This document shows, piece after piece, positions 1 through 9,750 of a stretch of DNA of 64,000 nt; positions within the stretch are counted from its first letter, which is position 1; each line of letters begins with the position of its first letter. The position numbers and the translations under genes were made by a program. The stretch spans positions 62,001 to 126,000 of the forward strand of contig JANBTT010000040.1 in the NCBI GenBank assembly GCA_027578915.1, in the 5' to 3' direction. The stretch is from Coemansia sp. RSA 1200 (taxonomy: Eukaryota > Kickxellomycota > Kickxellomycetes > Kickxellales > Kickxellaceae). The notes under the pieces were generated by a model. The model was not told the DNA's origin and made no database searches. It saw nothing but the letters and a program-made list of their open reading frames with translations.

Positions 1-246
1 GAGCTGCTTTGCGAACTGCGCCAGATCCGCTGCCGCTGCCGCCTTGTCGCCGAGGATCGCGGTCTTCCAGTCGGCAAGGCTGGCGGCCGTGAACGGGGCT
101 GGCGAAACTGCCATCTTCTTCGAGTTGATCAGTCCGACGACGGCGATCGGGAGCGCTGCAAAGCGTGGCGACTGCGCGTGTGCGACGAGCTGCTCGATCA
201 GTGCTGAGCCCACAAGGCCGGGGCCGACAATGGCGACGTTGAGCAT
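1..246 (-). CDS. HOM6: Homoserine dehydrogenase, N-terminal part (cut by window edge)
   Basis: Reading leftward from an ATG at 246, an 82-codon open frame runs off the window. It starts MLNVAIVGPGLVGSALIEQL, a nucleotide-binding Rossmann start with a G-x-G-x-x-G pattern. It continues with a VVGLINSKKM strand-loop and an F-T-A-A-S-L-A-D-W stretch, as in fungal homoserine dehydrogenases. The enzyme reduces aspartate semialdehyde to homoserine with NAD(P)H, on the route to threonine, methionine and isoleucine, in the cytosol. Only the start of the NAD(P)-binding domain is visible; the catalytic region lies outside. The start is the first ATG and fits the expected N-terminus directly. No intron is seen in this part. 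Confidence 0.8.
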   Translation of the reverse strand, partial: MLNVAIVGPGLVGSALIEQLVAHAQSPRFAALPIAVVGLINSKKMAVSPAPFTAASLADWKTAILGDKAAAAADLAQFAKQL

Positions 247-809
247 GGTGCGAATAAAATGCTACTGTATAATCTGTTTGGTATCTGCGCTAGTGTGTGA
301 GCCAGCGAGGAGAAAGAAGAAGAGAATAAAAATCGGTGGTTGCTGTTGAAGAGGGGAAAGGGAAAAGGAAGAAGGAACGAGAATGATGAATAATCTTACG
401 CTATCTGGCAACAAAAAAAACCACTCAAAAAATTAGCGCTGAACGCCAGGGAGGATCAGGGGAGAAGAAAAACGGAGATTATGACGCTCCCCTCCACAAA
501 CGAACGCACAAGAAGAGCTAGATCCACTGGCAGGTTCCATCGAGAACGGTCAGGCTGCATCGGTCTTTGCGCAGCACCCAATACAAGGACATGCCAGATC
601 TATCGCTTAAAACAGCAGCAAATATTCTGGATCTCGATCGCTTGCGTCTCATCCACACGTGTCCAGAACATCATGCTCCAGCTCCAAATTCCTAATGCTG
701 GCACTCGCACCTCTTCCGTACACAACAGAGTAAAACAGATAGAAATAGAAACATCTTGAAGCAAAAAAACACAAAAGAAAAGGCAGAATGGAGAAACGTA
801 GATTCGAGT
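247..809. other. Intergenic: HOM6 promoter side and LOA1 3' flank
   Basis: This is the 5' flank of the leftward homoserine dehydrogenase gene and the 3' flank of the leftward acyltransferase gene. It is rich in A and in AAGA-type purine runs. Short open frames here lack a recognisable product or coding-like composition, and no clear element was found. Confidence 0.5.
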
Positions 810-1895
810 TTATATGGTGGGCGGACCACCGGAGCTGGTTCTGGCACTGGAACCAGTAGAACCATACCCCTTTGTGCGCTTGTAGTAGAATGCCAGGAAA
901 TCGCGCTTGTCCATAGCCGACATCTTAGTCAGACGCAGACGCGTGAGCTGGAGGAGTCTGTCAGCAACCGCGTCATCCAGATCCACGGGCTCCGCATCGG
1001 AGTCGCAGAACATCGGGGACTCTGCCACACGGGGCGCCTCGTCCGACGCAAGCATGCGCACCGTCAGCGAGTTGTAGACCTGGCAGCACAGACCAAACAG
1101 ATGGGCCGCCTGGTTGCCAACCGAGTACGCCGGACTGAACGACTGGAACGGGTACTTGAAGCCCACGACATGGATATTTGTCTTCTCGTCCAGGTTGCCG
1201 AACTCGCCAAACACCGGGAGCAATTGGAGCAGTGCGCGTCCGTTGGATGTTGCGTTCTCGGGGAACACGACCACGGGACCCAGCCGCTTAGTACGCGCCT
1301 CCTCCGTTATGCTCTTAAGCGGCCGTGCCTCCGTCGCCTGCAGGAGCGCAGGCGTAGCCTTCGCGGGGGCCCGGATCGCCTGCCACGGGGAGATCGGCCG
1401 TGCAAACATTGTGGCATTATCGATCTCCACAAACACTGGCGTGTACTTTGACACAAGATACAGTACATCGACATACGAAACGTGGTTGGCCACAACGATA
1501 TCTCCCGACCGCACACTTCCGTCCGTAGAAGATGCCTTCTTCCCGTTCGCGCTGCGCCGCCCCCTTTGCAGACTCACGGTCTTGGCGTCAATCCGGTAAA
1601 ACCCAAGCACGACCAACGCAATACGCGCCCACGCCGCACGTGTGCATCGCGTCCACCCGCGCTTAACGCTGGGCACCACGCCCAGTGCTCCGCCTACCGT
1701 CGTTGTTGCTGCATCGACCACCGCCAGCGCACCAAGAAGCGCTACCCGCACAACCGCCACCACCGGCCCAACAACATATCGTTTTGCTGCATTCAGCAGC
1801 CGCTTCAGTCCTTGCTGCTCCGACCGTGCGGGAACGGGCTGGAGGAACGGCTGGATACCAGTTCCTTGGTCCCGCCACTTTGAGAACTTTTCCAT
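810..1895 (-). CDS. LPLAT-family acyltransferase, Loa1/Vps66-like
   Basis: A protein of 361 residues. A hydrophobic N-terminal stretch (about 40-65) precedes an acyltransferase domain of the lysophospholipid acyltransferase family. Block I, N-H-V-S-Y-V-D, places the catalytic H138 and D143. Block III reads F-P-E-N-A-T-S-N-G-R (about 211-220) where the family normally has F-P-E-G-T. The TSNGR part and overall layout resemble yeast Loa1/Vps66, a lysophosphatidate acyltransferase linked to lipid droplets and ER, so transfer of acyl-CoA to a lysophospholipid is the likely role. The start is ATG 1895 (MEKFSKW); the frame is open four codons further upstream but with no ATG. The change of G to N and T to A in block III is unusual and could alter acceptor specificity. 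The C-terminus is serine/glycine-rich. Confidence 0.72.
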   Translation of the reverse strand: MEKFSKWRDQGTGIQPFLQPVPARSEQQGLKRLLNAAKRYVVGPVVAVVRVALLGALAVVDAATTTVGGALGVVPSVKRGWTRCTRAAWARIALVVLGFYRIDAKTVSLQRGRRSANGKKASSTDGSVRSGDIVVANHVSYVDVLYLVSKYTPVFVEIDNATMFARPISPWQAIRAPAKATPALLQATEARPLKSITEEARTKRLGPVVVFPENATSNGRALLQLLPVFGEFGNLDEKTNIHVVGFKYPFQSFSPAYSVGNQAAHLFGLCCQVYNSLTVRMLASDEAPRVAESPMFCDSDAEPVDLDDAVADRLLQLTRLRLTKMSAMDKRDFLAFYYKRTKGYGSTGSSARTSSGGPPTI

Positions 1896-2282
1896 TGTGT
1901 GATTCAATTGCTATTGCTATTGCTATGTAACGACCAGACGGAGAATGAATAAAGGAAGGAATAAAATAATATTTTCTTATTTGTTCTACTGTGACAGAAA
2001 AAGACGGAATGAGAAAAAAAAGGGGGAAAGAGGAGACGAGTTCTTCGCGCTTTTATTCCCAGCTTTTGAGTGTACGCATCAGAACTTTTTATTTTCCACG
2101 TTCCCGCTTTTGTTAACTGGAAAGCTGGAAATATTTTTTCTTGGTATTTTTAGCTCCACACATTGTTTCTTTTCTTCTTCTTCTTTCTGTCTCCAGTGAC
2201 AAAGCTATTAATTTACATTCCTTGTTTTTTCTTTTTCTTCTTCTTTGTATTCCTCCACGCAGTGCATTATTTTCCCGACTTG
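1896..2282. promoter_or_regulatory. Divergent promoter region, LOA1-like / PRP18
   Basis: 387 bases separate two divergently transcribed start codons. The stretch is AT-rich, with purine-rich runs on the left half and long poly-pyrimidine (TTTCTTCTTC) runs immediately before PRP18. No unambiguous TATA box or known operator was picked out. Confidence 0.4.
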
Positions 2283-3515
2283 ATGGACTTTCTAAAGAAG
2301 GCTGTAAGCCAGGAGGTTGAAAAGAGAAAGAGCCTGTACAAGCGGGCACGTGAAGACAGTTCCAGCAGTCAGACTGACAACAACGCAGAAGAGGAAGAGG
2401 GATTGTCAGGCGACGAGTCTGCGCAAAAGAAGAACAAGAAGAGTAAGAAACTCGGAGGAAAAAGGTACGTGCGCGTCGGCGATTTGAACAGCACACAGAA
2501 TGCAGATGCAGAAGAAGAGGCTGCCGCCGCAGCAACCAGCGAGCAGAAGAAGCAAGGCGGGGGCTCTCAATTGCACAACAGCAACACGTCGCATGTGCTG
2601 CGGAGCAAGGGTCACCGCGGTCGGGAGACAATGCAGATCGGCAAAGGCAAGGATCGGCCGGCCGAGACCGAGACAAAGACGGAGGAGGGGGAGAAGGACG
2701 AGCAGCCGGGTGGCGGCGCAATGAACGCTGAGGAGATTGTGAAGCGACTGCGAGCACGTGCAGAGCCGATCCGGTTGTTTGGCGAAACCGACGCACAGAG
2801 GAGGCAGCGACTGCGGCAGCTGGAGGTATCGGAGGAGAAGCGCGGGCTCAGCGGACAGCAGAACGAGTTCCGGCGAGCACTCGCACAGGTAGAGGCAGGT
2901 GCAATGCTCGAGGATCTCAAGCGACAGTCACGTACCGATGACACTGACAGAGGAGACATAAAGCGACAGAAAAAGTACAGGCTGCTGATGGACCACGACG
3001 TATCTGCGATATCGCTTGATCTTCTGCGTACAGACGCCAACCGACTGCACACGCTGCTGTATGTGTATTTGAAGCGGCTGTTGTACGAGTGGGACGATTA
3101 CTTGGCCACGCGACCCGACGATGAGCGACGCACGGCCGAGGGCAAACTGGCGGCAGCTACGCAGCGACAGTCGGCAGAGTACCTGCGGCCCCTCTTCCGC
3201 AGCATCAAATCCAGGACGGTTCCGGCAGACGTGCTTGCGCGTATCACGGAGATTGCACGCAATGTACTGGATAGAGAGTACATGAAGGCAAACGATGCGT
3301 ATCTACAGCTGGCGGTTGGCAATGCTCCGTGGCCCGTCGGTGTCACGCAGGTCGGTATCCATGCGCGAGCGGCGCGGGAGAACATCAATGCCAATAAGGT
3401 TGCGCATGTGCTGAACAATGAGGTGCAGCGCAAGTGGATCCAGTCACTCAAGCGGCTGATGCGCTTTGCGCAGACAAAGTACCCGCCCGCGGACCTTGCC
3501 AAGATGATGGGCTGA
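2283..3515 (+). CDS. PRP18: Pre-mRNA splicing factor Prp18
   Basis: A protein of 410 residues starting MDFLKKAVSQEVEKRK. The middle of the N-terminal half is low-complexity and acidic/basic. At about 150-181 sits the short splicing-factor motif shared with Prp4: V-K-R-L-R, then E-P-I-R-L-F-G-E-T-D, then R-L-R-Q-L-E. The helical Prp18 domain follows at about 225-405, with D-Y-L-A-T-R-P near its start and W-P-V-G-V-T-Q-V-G-I-H-A-R, the conserved loop that contacts the U5 snRNP, near residue 355. Prp18 acts in the second catalytic step of splicing with Slu7. The frame is open upstream of 2283 into a poly-pyrimidine leader, but the methionine at 2283 matches the known N-terminus of the family. 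Single exon. Confidence 0.93.
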   Translation: MDFLKKAVSQEVEKRKSLYKRAREDSSSSQTDNNAEEEEGLSGDESAQKKNKKSKKLGGKRYVRVGDLNSTQNADAEEEAAAAATSEQKKQGGGSQLHNSNTSHVLRSKGHRGRETMQIGKGKDRPAETETKTEEGEKDEQPGGGAMNAEEIVKRLRARAEPIRLFGETDAQRRQRLRQLEVSEEKRGLSGQQNEFRRALAQVEAGAMLEDLKRQSRTDDTDRGDIKRQKKYRLLMDHDVSAISLDLLRTDANRLHTLLYVYLKRLLYEWDDYLATRPDDERRTAEGKLAAATQRQSAEYLRPLFRSIKSRTVPADVLARITEIARNVLDREYMKANDAYLQLAVGNAPWPVGVTQVGIHARAARENINANKVAHVLNNEVQRKWIQSLKRLMRFAQTKYPPADLAKMMG

Positions 3516-3847
3516 GCTGGAATGAGCTGCGCTGGAATGAGCTGTGCTGGAGTTGGGTTCTTGCGCGCAGTGAATGCGGCTGTGGGTGGCGTCACTGCCA
3601 CTGCCATTGGCCCGCCGTAACTCTTTCTCTCTTTATGATTCTACCCCCCCCCCCATCACTACTGCTCCCTTTTCTTTCCTCCCGTCTCCTAGCACCCGGG
3701 CTTTCCCTCCCTCCTCTCCTTCACACCAGAGAAAAAAACTCTTTTCCCTCCTTTTTGCATCGATCAGAGTCTGTCCAAACAACAACCACTACACCAGAAC
3801 GCAGCCTCTTCTCTAAAACACGCAACAACGAGACTCCAGCACATAAC

Positions 3848-5644
3848 ATGGCATCGGTTGGGATGAGGCGGAGAGTAAGCAGCACAAAGAGGCCGCGCTA
3901 CGCTGAATGCAAGAACGTACTGGCGCCCCGCGGAAGACCCCGGGATCACGGCTCTCTCCTGTATGCTCTCGAGAGTCTCCCTGCAATTCTGTTTAGCTGC
4001 ATATTCCGCCATGCGTCGGGCGTTGCCGAGGTCGACAGCTACCTCCTTGGCCATCTCCAGCAGAGACACCAGCGGACACTCAGTCTCCCGCTGCTGCTCA
4101 CAATGATCCGGAGATGCAGTCCGGCAATGGCGCAGACCAAACGCAGCTGGCGGCAGGTTCTGGCACCCGACCTGTACCGCACAGCAGTGTACGACGGCAA
4201 GACAAACGTCCTGATGGTGCCCGATGGGAGCGTACGACACGTGCGGCGCATCGTTGTCAGCATCCCGGAGAACTACATGTCGTTTCGTAGCATGGTTCGC
4301 ACAATGTACCATTTGCCCGAGGATGTGCGCGCAAAGATCGTGTGGGTTGGGCTGTGCATGGAGAACAATGCGGCGGTTTCGATGTCCGAGTACGGGGCGC
4401 TAATGGCTGCGTTCCCCAGTGCGCTGCGGCTGTCGGCGGATCTGGCGCACATCGATACTGCGCGCACAAAGTCGCTTTTCCCTGTCCTGCTCGGCGCAAT
4501 GGCACCAGCACTGCTGTCGACGCTGACGCTTCGCCATTGGTGTCTGGTGGGGGAGTCGCCGGCCGTGCGTCTGGTGCGCCGCGCAGCTCCGACGCTCGAG
4601 TACCTCGATCTCGGCCACGTCTGTCTTACGACCATCCGTTCCGTGCTGTGGCATGCGAAACCAGCACTGCGTGACGGCCAGTGGATCCGCGCACCCGCGT
4701 TCCCGAGGCTGATGTTTCTGCGCTTCAAGCTTGCTGACACCAACTCCATCGACCCCGAATGGCACCCGCATGTATGCGAGTTTCCGCGGCTCGAGCGTAT
4801 GGTGTTTGCCATTGATGCAGTACGCGCACCAGCACCAGGAGTGGTTGGTGGCGCTCGGCACGCGGCAGTTCCCAGGATGTATTCTGTTGCGCGGCACTGG
4901 CTCGCCAGACGACTTCTGATGCACCGGCTCCCGTGTCTGACGCATCTGGATATGGACTGCGTGGACGATTCTGTTGTATTGGAGGCCGGCTCGGCGCTTC
5001 TTCCCAGCCTCGTGCATCTGCATCTGTTGCAGCATTACCATTTGGTATCTGGTCCTGCTCCAAACACCCCGGCACCCAATCTCTCGCGCACCCTCAATGC
5101 AGTGCTGGGTGTCAGGTCGTTGAAGGTTTTCTGTAGCTGGACCGCGTTCTACGCCAGACACGTGCCGCTTGATCTCAGTGCACTCAGTGTGCACGGACTG
5201 CGCGAGCTCAATATATCCACGTGGGCCATTGGACTACCTGATCTACTCCACCTTCTGGCGAAGCTGCCGGAACTCGAGGATATTCGCGCCACGCTGACCA
5301 GCGCCCAGGCGTACCCGCACCCCGCCGACGAGGACAGCGACGATGGCCACGACGAGGGCCGTATTGCGTACAACGTCACTCTGAAACACATGTGGCTCGA
5401 TTCTGTGTTTGGCGAGGCTGCGTCCTGGGTCAAGGCCCCGCTGGATGCCCTGATCATGGTTGTCGCCCATATGATGAACCTCGAGCACCTGCTGCTGTTC
5501 ACCAAGGCCTTCCTGCGCCTTGAGTGCGCCGTTTCTAGGAAAAGCAGTGAGGATCTTATTCGTCTGGCCCGTACTGTTCATATCGGCCAGTGTCATCGTG
5601 ATGAGCGGTGGGTGTACAATGGATTGAGCGAGTGGGTCAAGTAG
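3848..5644 (+). CDS. F-box/LRR-like protein, lineage-type family
   Basis: A protein of 598 residues from ATG 3848. The frame stays open upstream across the end of PRP18, but the upstream translation is pyrimidine-tract low complexity, so the internal ATG (MASVGMRRR) is preferred. An L-x-x-L-P-A-I-L-F-S-C-I-F stretch at about 41-55 resembles a degenerate F-box. The rest holds irregular leucine-rich segments (LDLGHVCL, LTHLDMDCVDD, LRELNISTW) of the kind that form an LRR-like solenoid, and a D/E-rich insert near 500 (ADEDSDDGHDEG). Such proteins are usually substrate adaptors of SCF ubiquitin ligases, and large families occur in Kickxellomycotina. The substrate cannot be inferred. The gene at 22815 is similar in kind but not obviously close in sequence. 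Confidence 0.5.
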   Translation: MASVGMRRRVSSTKRPRYAECKNVLAPRGRPRDHGSLLYALESLPAILFSCIFRHASGVAEVDSYLLGHLQQRHQRTLSLPLLLTMIRRCSPAMAQTKRSWRQVLAPDLYRTAVYDGKTNVLMVPDGSVRHVRRIVVSIPENYMSFRSMVRTMYHLPEDVRAKIVWVGLCMENNAAVSMSEYGALMAAFPSALRLSADLAHIDTARTKSLFPVLLGAMAPALLSTLTLRHWCLVGESPAVRLVRRAAPTLEYLDLGHVCLTTIRSVLWHAKPALRDGQWIRAPAFPRLMFLRFKLADTNSIDPEWHPHVCEFPRLERMVFAIDAVRAPAPGVVGGARHAAVPRMYSVARHWLARRLLMHRLPCLTHLDMDCVDDSVVLEAGSALLPSLVHLHLLQHYHLVSGPAPNTPAPNLSRTLNAVLGVRSLKVFCSWTAFYARHVPLDLSALSVHGLRELNISTWAIGLPDLLHLLAKLPELEDIRATLTSAQAYPHPADEDSDDGHDEGRIAYNVTLKHMWLDSVFGEAASWVKAPLDALIMVVAHMMNLEHLLLFTKAFLRLECAVSRKSSEDLIRLARTVHIGQCHRDERWVYNGLSEWVK

Positions 5645-6009
5645 TATAGGTGGGCTTCTCCCCCTCCCCTTTTCTAAGTGTGTAGCTAATTATTCAAACC
5701 TTTTTTATTCTTTAACTCCTCTTCGTTTCTTTGCTTTATTTCCAATGATCATGACGATTCAGGTCGTGAAACCCGTCGAAAGAAAGACCCACACCCATCC
5801 ATCACATCTCTCCCCCATAAACACGTTTTTGTTTTAAAGTCTGTATTTGTTGCCAAGTTTTCAATTTGATGCATTGGAATACCTTTTTTCCAACAACCGA
5901 TTTCTCTTCTTTTTCTTCCCGTTCTACTCTGTACACAGCATTCCCCTTTCTTATTCATTACAATAAGGGCCTTGCATTTCACTTTATTCTTCATACACTC
6001 ATTAAAAGG
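5645..6009. other. Intergenic and leader of the INTS5-like gene
   Basis: 365 AT-rich bases between two rightward genes. The right half is T/C-rich (TTTCTTATTCATTACAATAA), typical of leaders in this window. The frame of the following gene is open back to 5866 but translates to a Phe/Ser-rich, non-conserved stretch, so it is treated as leader. No element identified. Confidence 0.4.
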
Positions 6010-9000
6010 ATGGACAACCCCACCGCTATCATGGTGGACACCAGCAGTGGTGGTAGTAATAGCAGCGGTCGGTCGCTCCTCACTGAACGGCTAGAGTCTC
6101 TTGGCTCTGCTCTAAAGTCACAAATAATGAGCGATCTAAGCGCCTGGGAGGAGCGACGGCGCAGCGAGGCCCAGGCGGCAAGGAACAAAAAGTTCACCAA
6201 CAAGAGAGCACGGCCCCAGCCACTCCCCGATCTCCCGCACGCTCTACTAGTAGGGTTGCGGGACGTCCGGCGTATTCTGTACACAGCTAGCGACGATAGT
6301 ACTGCTGATACCGATGCCTTTAAGCTCAAACAGGTTACATGCTGGTGTATTGGCGTGTTGGCTGTGTTTGTGTCGGTTGCAGATATGAAGGGAAACTGCA
6401 AACTCTGTGATCTCATTGGGCTGTCCGGTGCAAAGGCCGTGTTCCAGTTACTTGTGGCAGCGGTGGAGATTGGGTTTTCCACTGTCGGTGTTGATGCTGC
6501 TGAGCTTGCTTTTGTTGCCAGGGTTGTTGATACCACTAAGGACCCGCGTGCCGTTTCATGGATTCTCAACCAGTATGGCGTTTCTCACAGATCGTCGTTC
6601 CTCAGGTGTTTGCATCTGTACTTGATTTCAAAAACACCTAGATCCGCTGCAATGCCGGCGACCGCTGGTGGTAGCGAGGCCGCTGGTCTGTCGCAGGCAA
6701 TTAATGAGCTGGCTGCCGCATTCCCAATCGAAAATGCACGTGCCCTAGGCGGCGTGCTGCAGATGTACAAGCAGGTTGCGCTTGACCACACCGATGATCT
6801 TGATTCGGTAGACGAGGACGACTTTAGAAGATTTGTCCTGTTCTATCTGTTACAATCCCCGCTAATGATTCAACAGACTTCAATACCGGGACTATCGTCT
6901 AATTTGACCCCAGTATCATCAACATCATCGCCAGCAGCAGCAGCAACAACATCATCTCCATCTTCCCCTTCAGCTGCGTCTCATCGCCAAAAGAACCAGC
7001 CCCTGCTGTTCTCCATGCTCTTTGCAACTGCTACCGAGGATCTGGGCACGCGGCAAGAATCAACAAGCACCATCGGCGACTGCTCCTGGCTTGCCGATGC
7101 AATTATCTTTGAGATGCGGTCGAATTTCTCCCGTTTTCTTGTCAACACTGACGAAACTCCATTGCTAAAGCCGCTATCGCAGGCAATTGGCGTTCTTTTT
7201 GGAGATACAGGCAAAGCCAAGAAGATATCCGACCAGCAGTTGGACATCAACAAGGCCCTGGATGTTCTATCGCTTGTGAACTTGGTGGTTCGCAGCAGCT
7301 ACAACAGCAAAAATAGCAACGTAAGAGCTCTAAATGCAAAGGCTGACGCAAATGAGGACAACAATGACGATGGCGATGTAGAAATGGCCGATTCGGACTC
7401 TGCTAACGGACCCGATTACTGTTTACAGCTAGTCAACTCCTGCAGACACACGTTGGTGCAGCTGATAGCTAGAGAGCAAGAGCTGGTTGTTTTGAACCAA
7501 CTCCCAAAGACTGTCAAAAACATGCCGCAGCCGGTACTTAACGGGTTGCAAGAGGCTATGCAAAAGGGTGGACGAGTGTACAACAATGGTCCCATCAATG
7601 TTGCTACTATCGGATTTAACGAAGCAGATCTGACTTGCAAAAGATTTTTTGTTCTGCTAACCGACATTATGACCACTGCCAAGGAAACAGAACATCGCGA
7701 TAACAATGAAAACACGTCAGGCAGCGAGCGCTCTGCGCATGCTCTTTACAAGTTAATTTGCGAGACGGCGCCGATGCTTGTAGAGGTTCTTGTTTCCCGC
7801 GTAGACGCACCTGCGGTTCTAAAGTCTCTGGTGCGTTGTCTGATTGAGGGTTGGCCTATTCGGTTTGGCAATCCAGCTGGTCCTGACCAAGCTAGTATAT
7901 ATGCACTATACCGTTCCCTGTTGGCGATAAGCGAAGGTAATCGCGGCCTGCTGCACCGTCATGTCTTGCAAGTACTTAACCATGATCTTGTAAAGAACCG
8001 CAGACATCTTTCAATGGCTCAGGTCCAACATATCGTGGATCTGTTGGCATCTGCCGTGGTATATGAGCGTGCAGTAATCGAGCGCCGTGCAGATCCGTTG
8101 CAGACAGATCCTCAGCTGCCTTGGGCAGGATCTGTCTTTGAGGTTGTTAGTGACCTGACAAACGTGCTTCTTGTCTCGTGGCGGCTGATGTGGAACTACT
8201 GTTTCGGTGCCCCGCAAGACGAAACAAGCGATACGCTGGAACCCATTGCACTGTGGACACTGCGCAGAGATCTCGTTTGCGCTCTTTCAAGCCTGGTTAC
8301 GTTGCCAAGGGCACTGCGGTTCATTGATCGCCTTGTTCTGATGGAGCATGCGCTACGTGAGCTCGTCAAAATCCAAGGTGCTGTGTGTCGTGTTGTTGCA
8401 ACGGACACTGATGATGATGGCGGTGTTTGGTCGGACAAACAAAAGGAGGTTGCCGATGTGGAGGCGGCGGCGGTAATACTAGCAAGAGAGCTGGTTGTAC
8501 TGGTACTCCATTTGGCAAAGTGTTCGGGGATCGGACGAGCGGCAATGGATCGGCTTTTGCAAGTAGCACTCTTACCAGCCACATCCAAATACCCCGACAA
8601 GGATGATGTTCTAAACACAGTCTTTGTAACGGGATACGACGATGGCGTGCCGACCACCCTGCTGCATACTCAGGGAGAACAGGAGAGTGCGCGGAAAGGG
8701 GGTATCAAGAATGAGCTAGCTGTTCTGCTTCATGGCCAAGTGTTGTCAGCTACTCAGAAAACCAGCGACAGACTGGGCAAGCCCGATGACGGCAGCAATC
8801 AGCTTCTGGATGTTGCCGAGCGACTGGTCTGGCAGAACGCGGTGCGTCCGCTACCAAAGTATCCACGTAGCGGAATGCACAGGCATGACAGAGCAGGCGA
8901 TGCGTGGACATTTGCGCGGCGACAAAAGGGGCAGCACAACGACACTATTGCTGCTGGCCGAACAACAATCCCCCGTGATAAACCACAACCCAACGGCAAT

Positions 9001-9750
9001 AGAAATGGCCCATCGTCATCAACATCATTCGCCGATGCTGATGCTGATGATGGGCTGCTGCTTGTCGGTTCAAAATGGAAAGTGAATGCTCGCTGGCCGC
9101 TGATAGCCTTGGCAATTCTTTCGTTGGCACGCCAGCCAAAGCAGAAATCCTCCGGCCCCTCTGGAATGGCCGTGCTTGGACAGCTTTTGGAGGAGTACTA
9201 CGTTGATTCGCTTCCCAGCATGCCGCCATCGCTTTTGGATGAGCGGCTGAGCAGTGGACGGCTTCAGTTACATCCGCTGGAGATTGAGCTTTTGCATGAC
9301 GTCCGCCACAACAAGGATCTGGAGTTTATTTTGACCGAGATGTTGCAAGACAAGAATCCGCAACAATGTGGTGATTCCGGAGCCGTTGCGGCAAAGCAGT
9401 TAGTCAGCGCTCTTCTTGTGGCATTGATTGTGCTTTGGAACGGCGCTCTTGGCGAGCCGACGATCAAGCGCCAGCGGGACTTGGAATTCACAACACATAT
9501 AGTTGCGCACATAGTCGAGGCATATCATTTTGACATCGACGACACAGCATCCCAGCGGAAGGCACGCAGTATCCTCTATGTGTTTCCACTGATATCCGGT
9601 GGTGATCTTGCCCGTCTTTTGCACGTGTTTGTGTGGCGGTGGGTGATGCACCGGATGCCATCGGCAGAAGACGATTCGCAACGACTGCTGATGCATATTC
9701 TCCGGCGCTACATTGTGAAGACGGCGCATTTGTTCAAGTTTTTCGCATAG
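6010..9750 (+). CDS. Large helical protein, probable Integrator subunit 5-like
   Basis: A single-exon protein of 1246 residues, almost wholly alpha-helical in composition, with low-complexity inserts (Ser/Ala/Pro near 300-320, acidic Asn/Asp near 440-465). Resemblance to Integrator subunit 5 rests on several ordered patches. V-S-W-I-L-N-Q-Y-G with a following helix matches the INTS5 D-W-V-V-A-H-I-G region. F-V-L-F-Y-L-L-Q-S-P-L-M matches its P-F-L-L-Q-L-A-V-M-S-P region. The C-terminus, with L-L-H-V-F-V-W-R-W and a final H-I-L-R-R-Y helix ending L-F-K-F-F, matches the L-L-L-L-S-V-W and H-R-N-I-D-R-L-G-L-F region. This alignment was made by eye and each patch is short. If correct, it is a scaffold of the nuclear Integrator complex that attenuates RNA polymerase II and processes snRNA; INTS4 lies at the right end of this window. 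The start is the first ATG giving a non-low-complexity N-terminus (MDNPTAIM). Confidence 0.5.
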   Translation: MDNPTAIMVDTSSGGSNSSGRSLLTERLESLGSALKSQIMSDLSAWEERRRSEAQAARNKKFTNKRARPQPLPDLPHALLVGLRDVRRILYTASDDSTADTDAFKLKQVTCWCIGVLAVFVSVADMKGNCKLCDLIGLSGAKAVFQLLVAAVEIGFSTVGVDAAELAFVARVVDTTKDPRAVSWILNQYGVSHRSSFLRCLHLYLISKTPRSAAMPATAGGSEAAGLSQAINELAAAFPIENARALGGVLQMYKQVALDHTDDLDSVDEDDFRRFVLFYLLQSPLMIQQTSIPGLSSNLTPVSSTSSPAAAATTSSPSSPSAASHRQKNQPLLFSMLFATATEDLGTRQESTSTIGDCSWLADAIIFEMRSNFSRFLVNTDETPLLKPLSQAIGVLFGDTGKAKKISDQQLDINKALDVLSLVNLVVRSSYNSKNSNVRALNAKADANEDNNDDGDVEMADSDSANGPDYCLQLVNSCRHTLVQLIAREQELVVLNQLPKTVKNMPQPVLNGLQEAMQKGGRVYNNGPINVATIGFNEADLTCKRFFVLLTDIMTTAKETEHRDNNENTSGSERSAHALYKLICETAPMLVEVLVSRVDAPAVLKSLVRCLIEGWPIRFGNPAGPDQASIYALYRSLLAISEGNRGLLHRHVLQVLNHDLVKNRRHLSMAQVQHIVDLLASAVVYERAVIERRADPLQTDPQLPWAGSVFEVVSDLTNVLLVSWRLMWNYCFGAPQDETSDTLEPIALWTLRRDLVCALSSLVTLPRALRFIDRLVLMEHALRELVKIQGAVCRVVATDTDDDGGVWSDKQKEVADVEAAAVILARELVVLVLHLAKCSGIGRAAMDRLLQVALLPATSKYPDKDDVLNTVFVTGYDDGVPTTLLHTQGEQESARKGGIKNELAVLLHGQVLSATQKTSDRLGKPDDGSNQLLDVAERLVWQNAVRPLPKYPRSGMHRHDRAGDAWTFARRQKGQHNDTIAAGRTTIPRDKPQPNGNRNGPSSSTSFADADADDGLLLVGSKWKVNARWPLIALAILSLARQPKQKSSGPSGMAVLGQLLEEYYVDSLPSMPPSLLDERLSSGRLQLHPLEIELLHDVRHNKDLEFILTEMLQDKNPQQCGDSGAVAAKQLVSALLVALIVLWNGALGEPTIKRQRDLEFTTHIVAHIVEAYHFDIDDTASQRKARSILYVFPLISGGDLARLLHVFVWRWVMHRMPSAEDDSQRLLMHILRRYIVKTAHLFKFFA

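Noticed and set aside
2113..2796. 227-codon minus-strand open frame
   Set aside because: Antisense of PRP18 and its leader; Ser/Arg/Cys-rich product.
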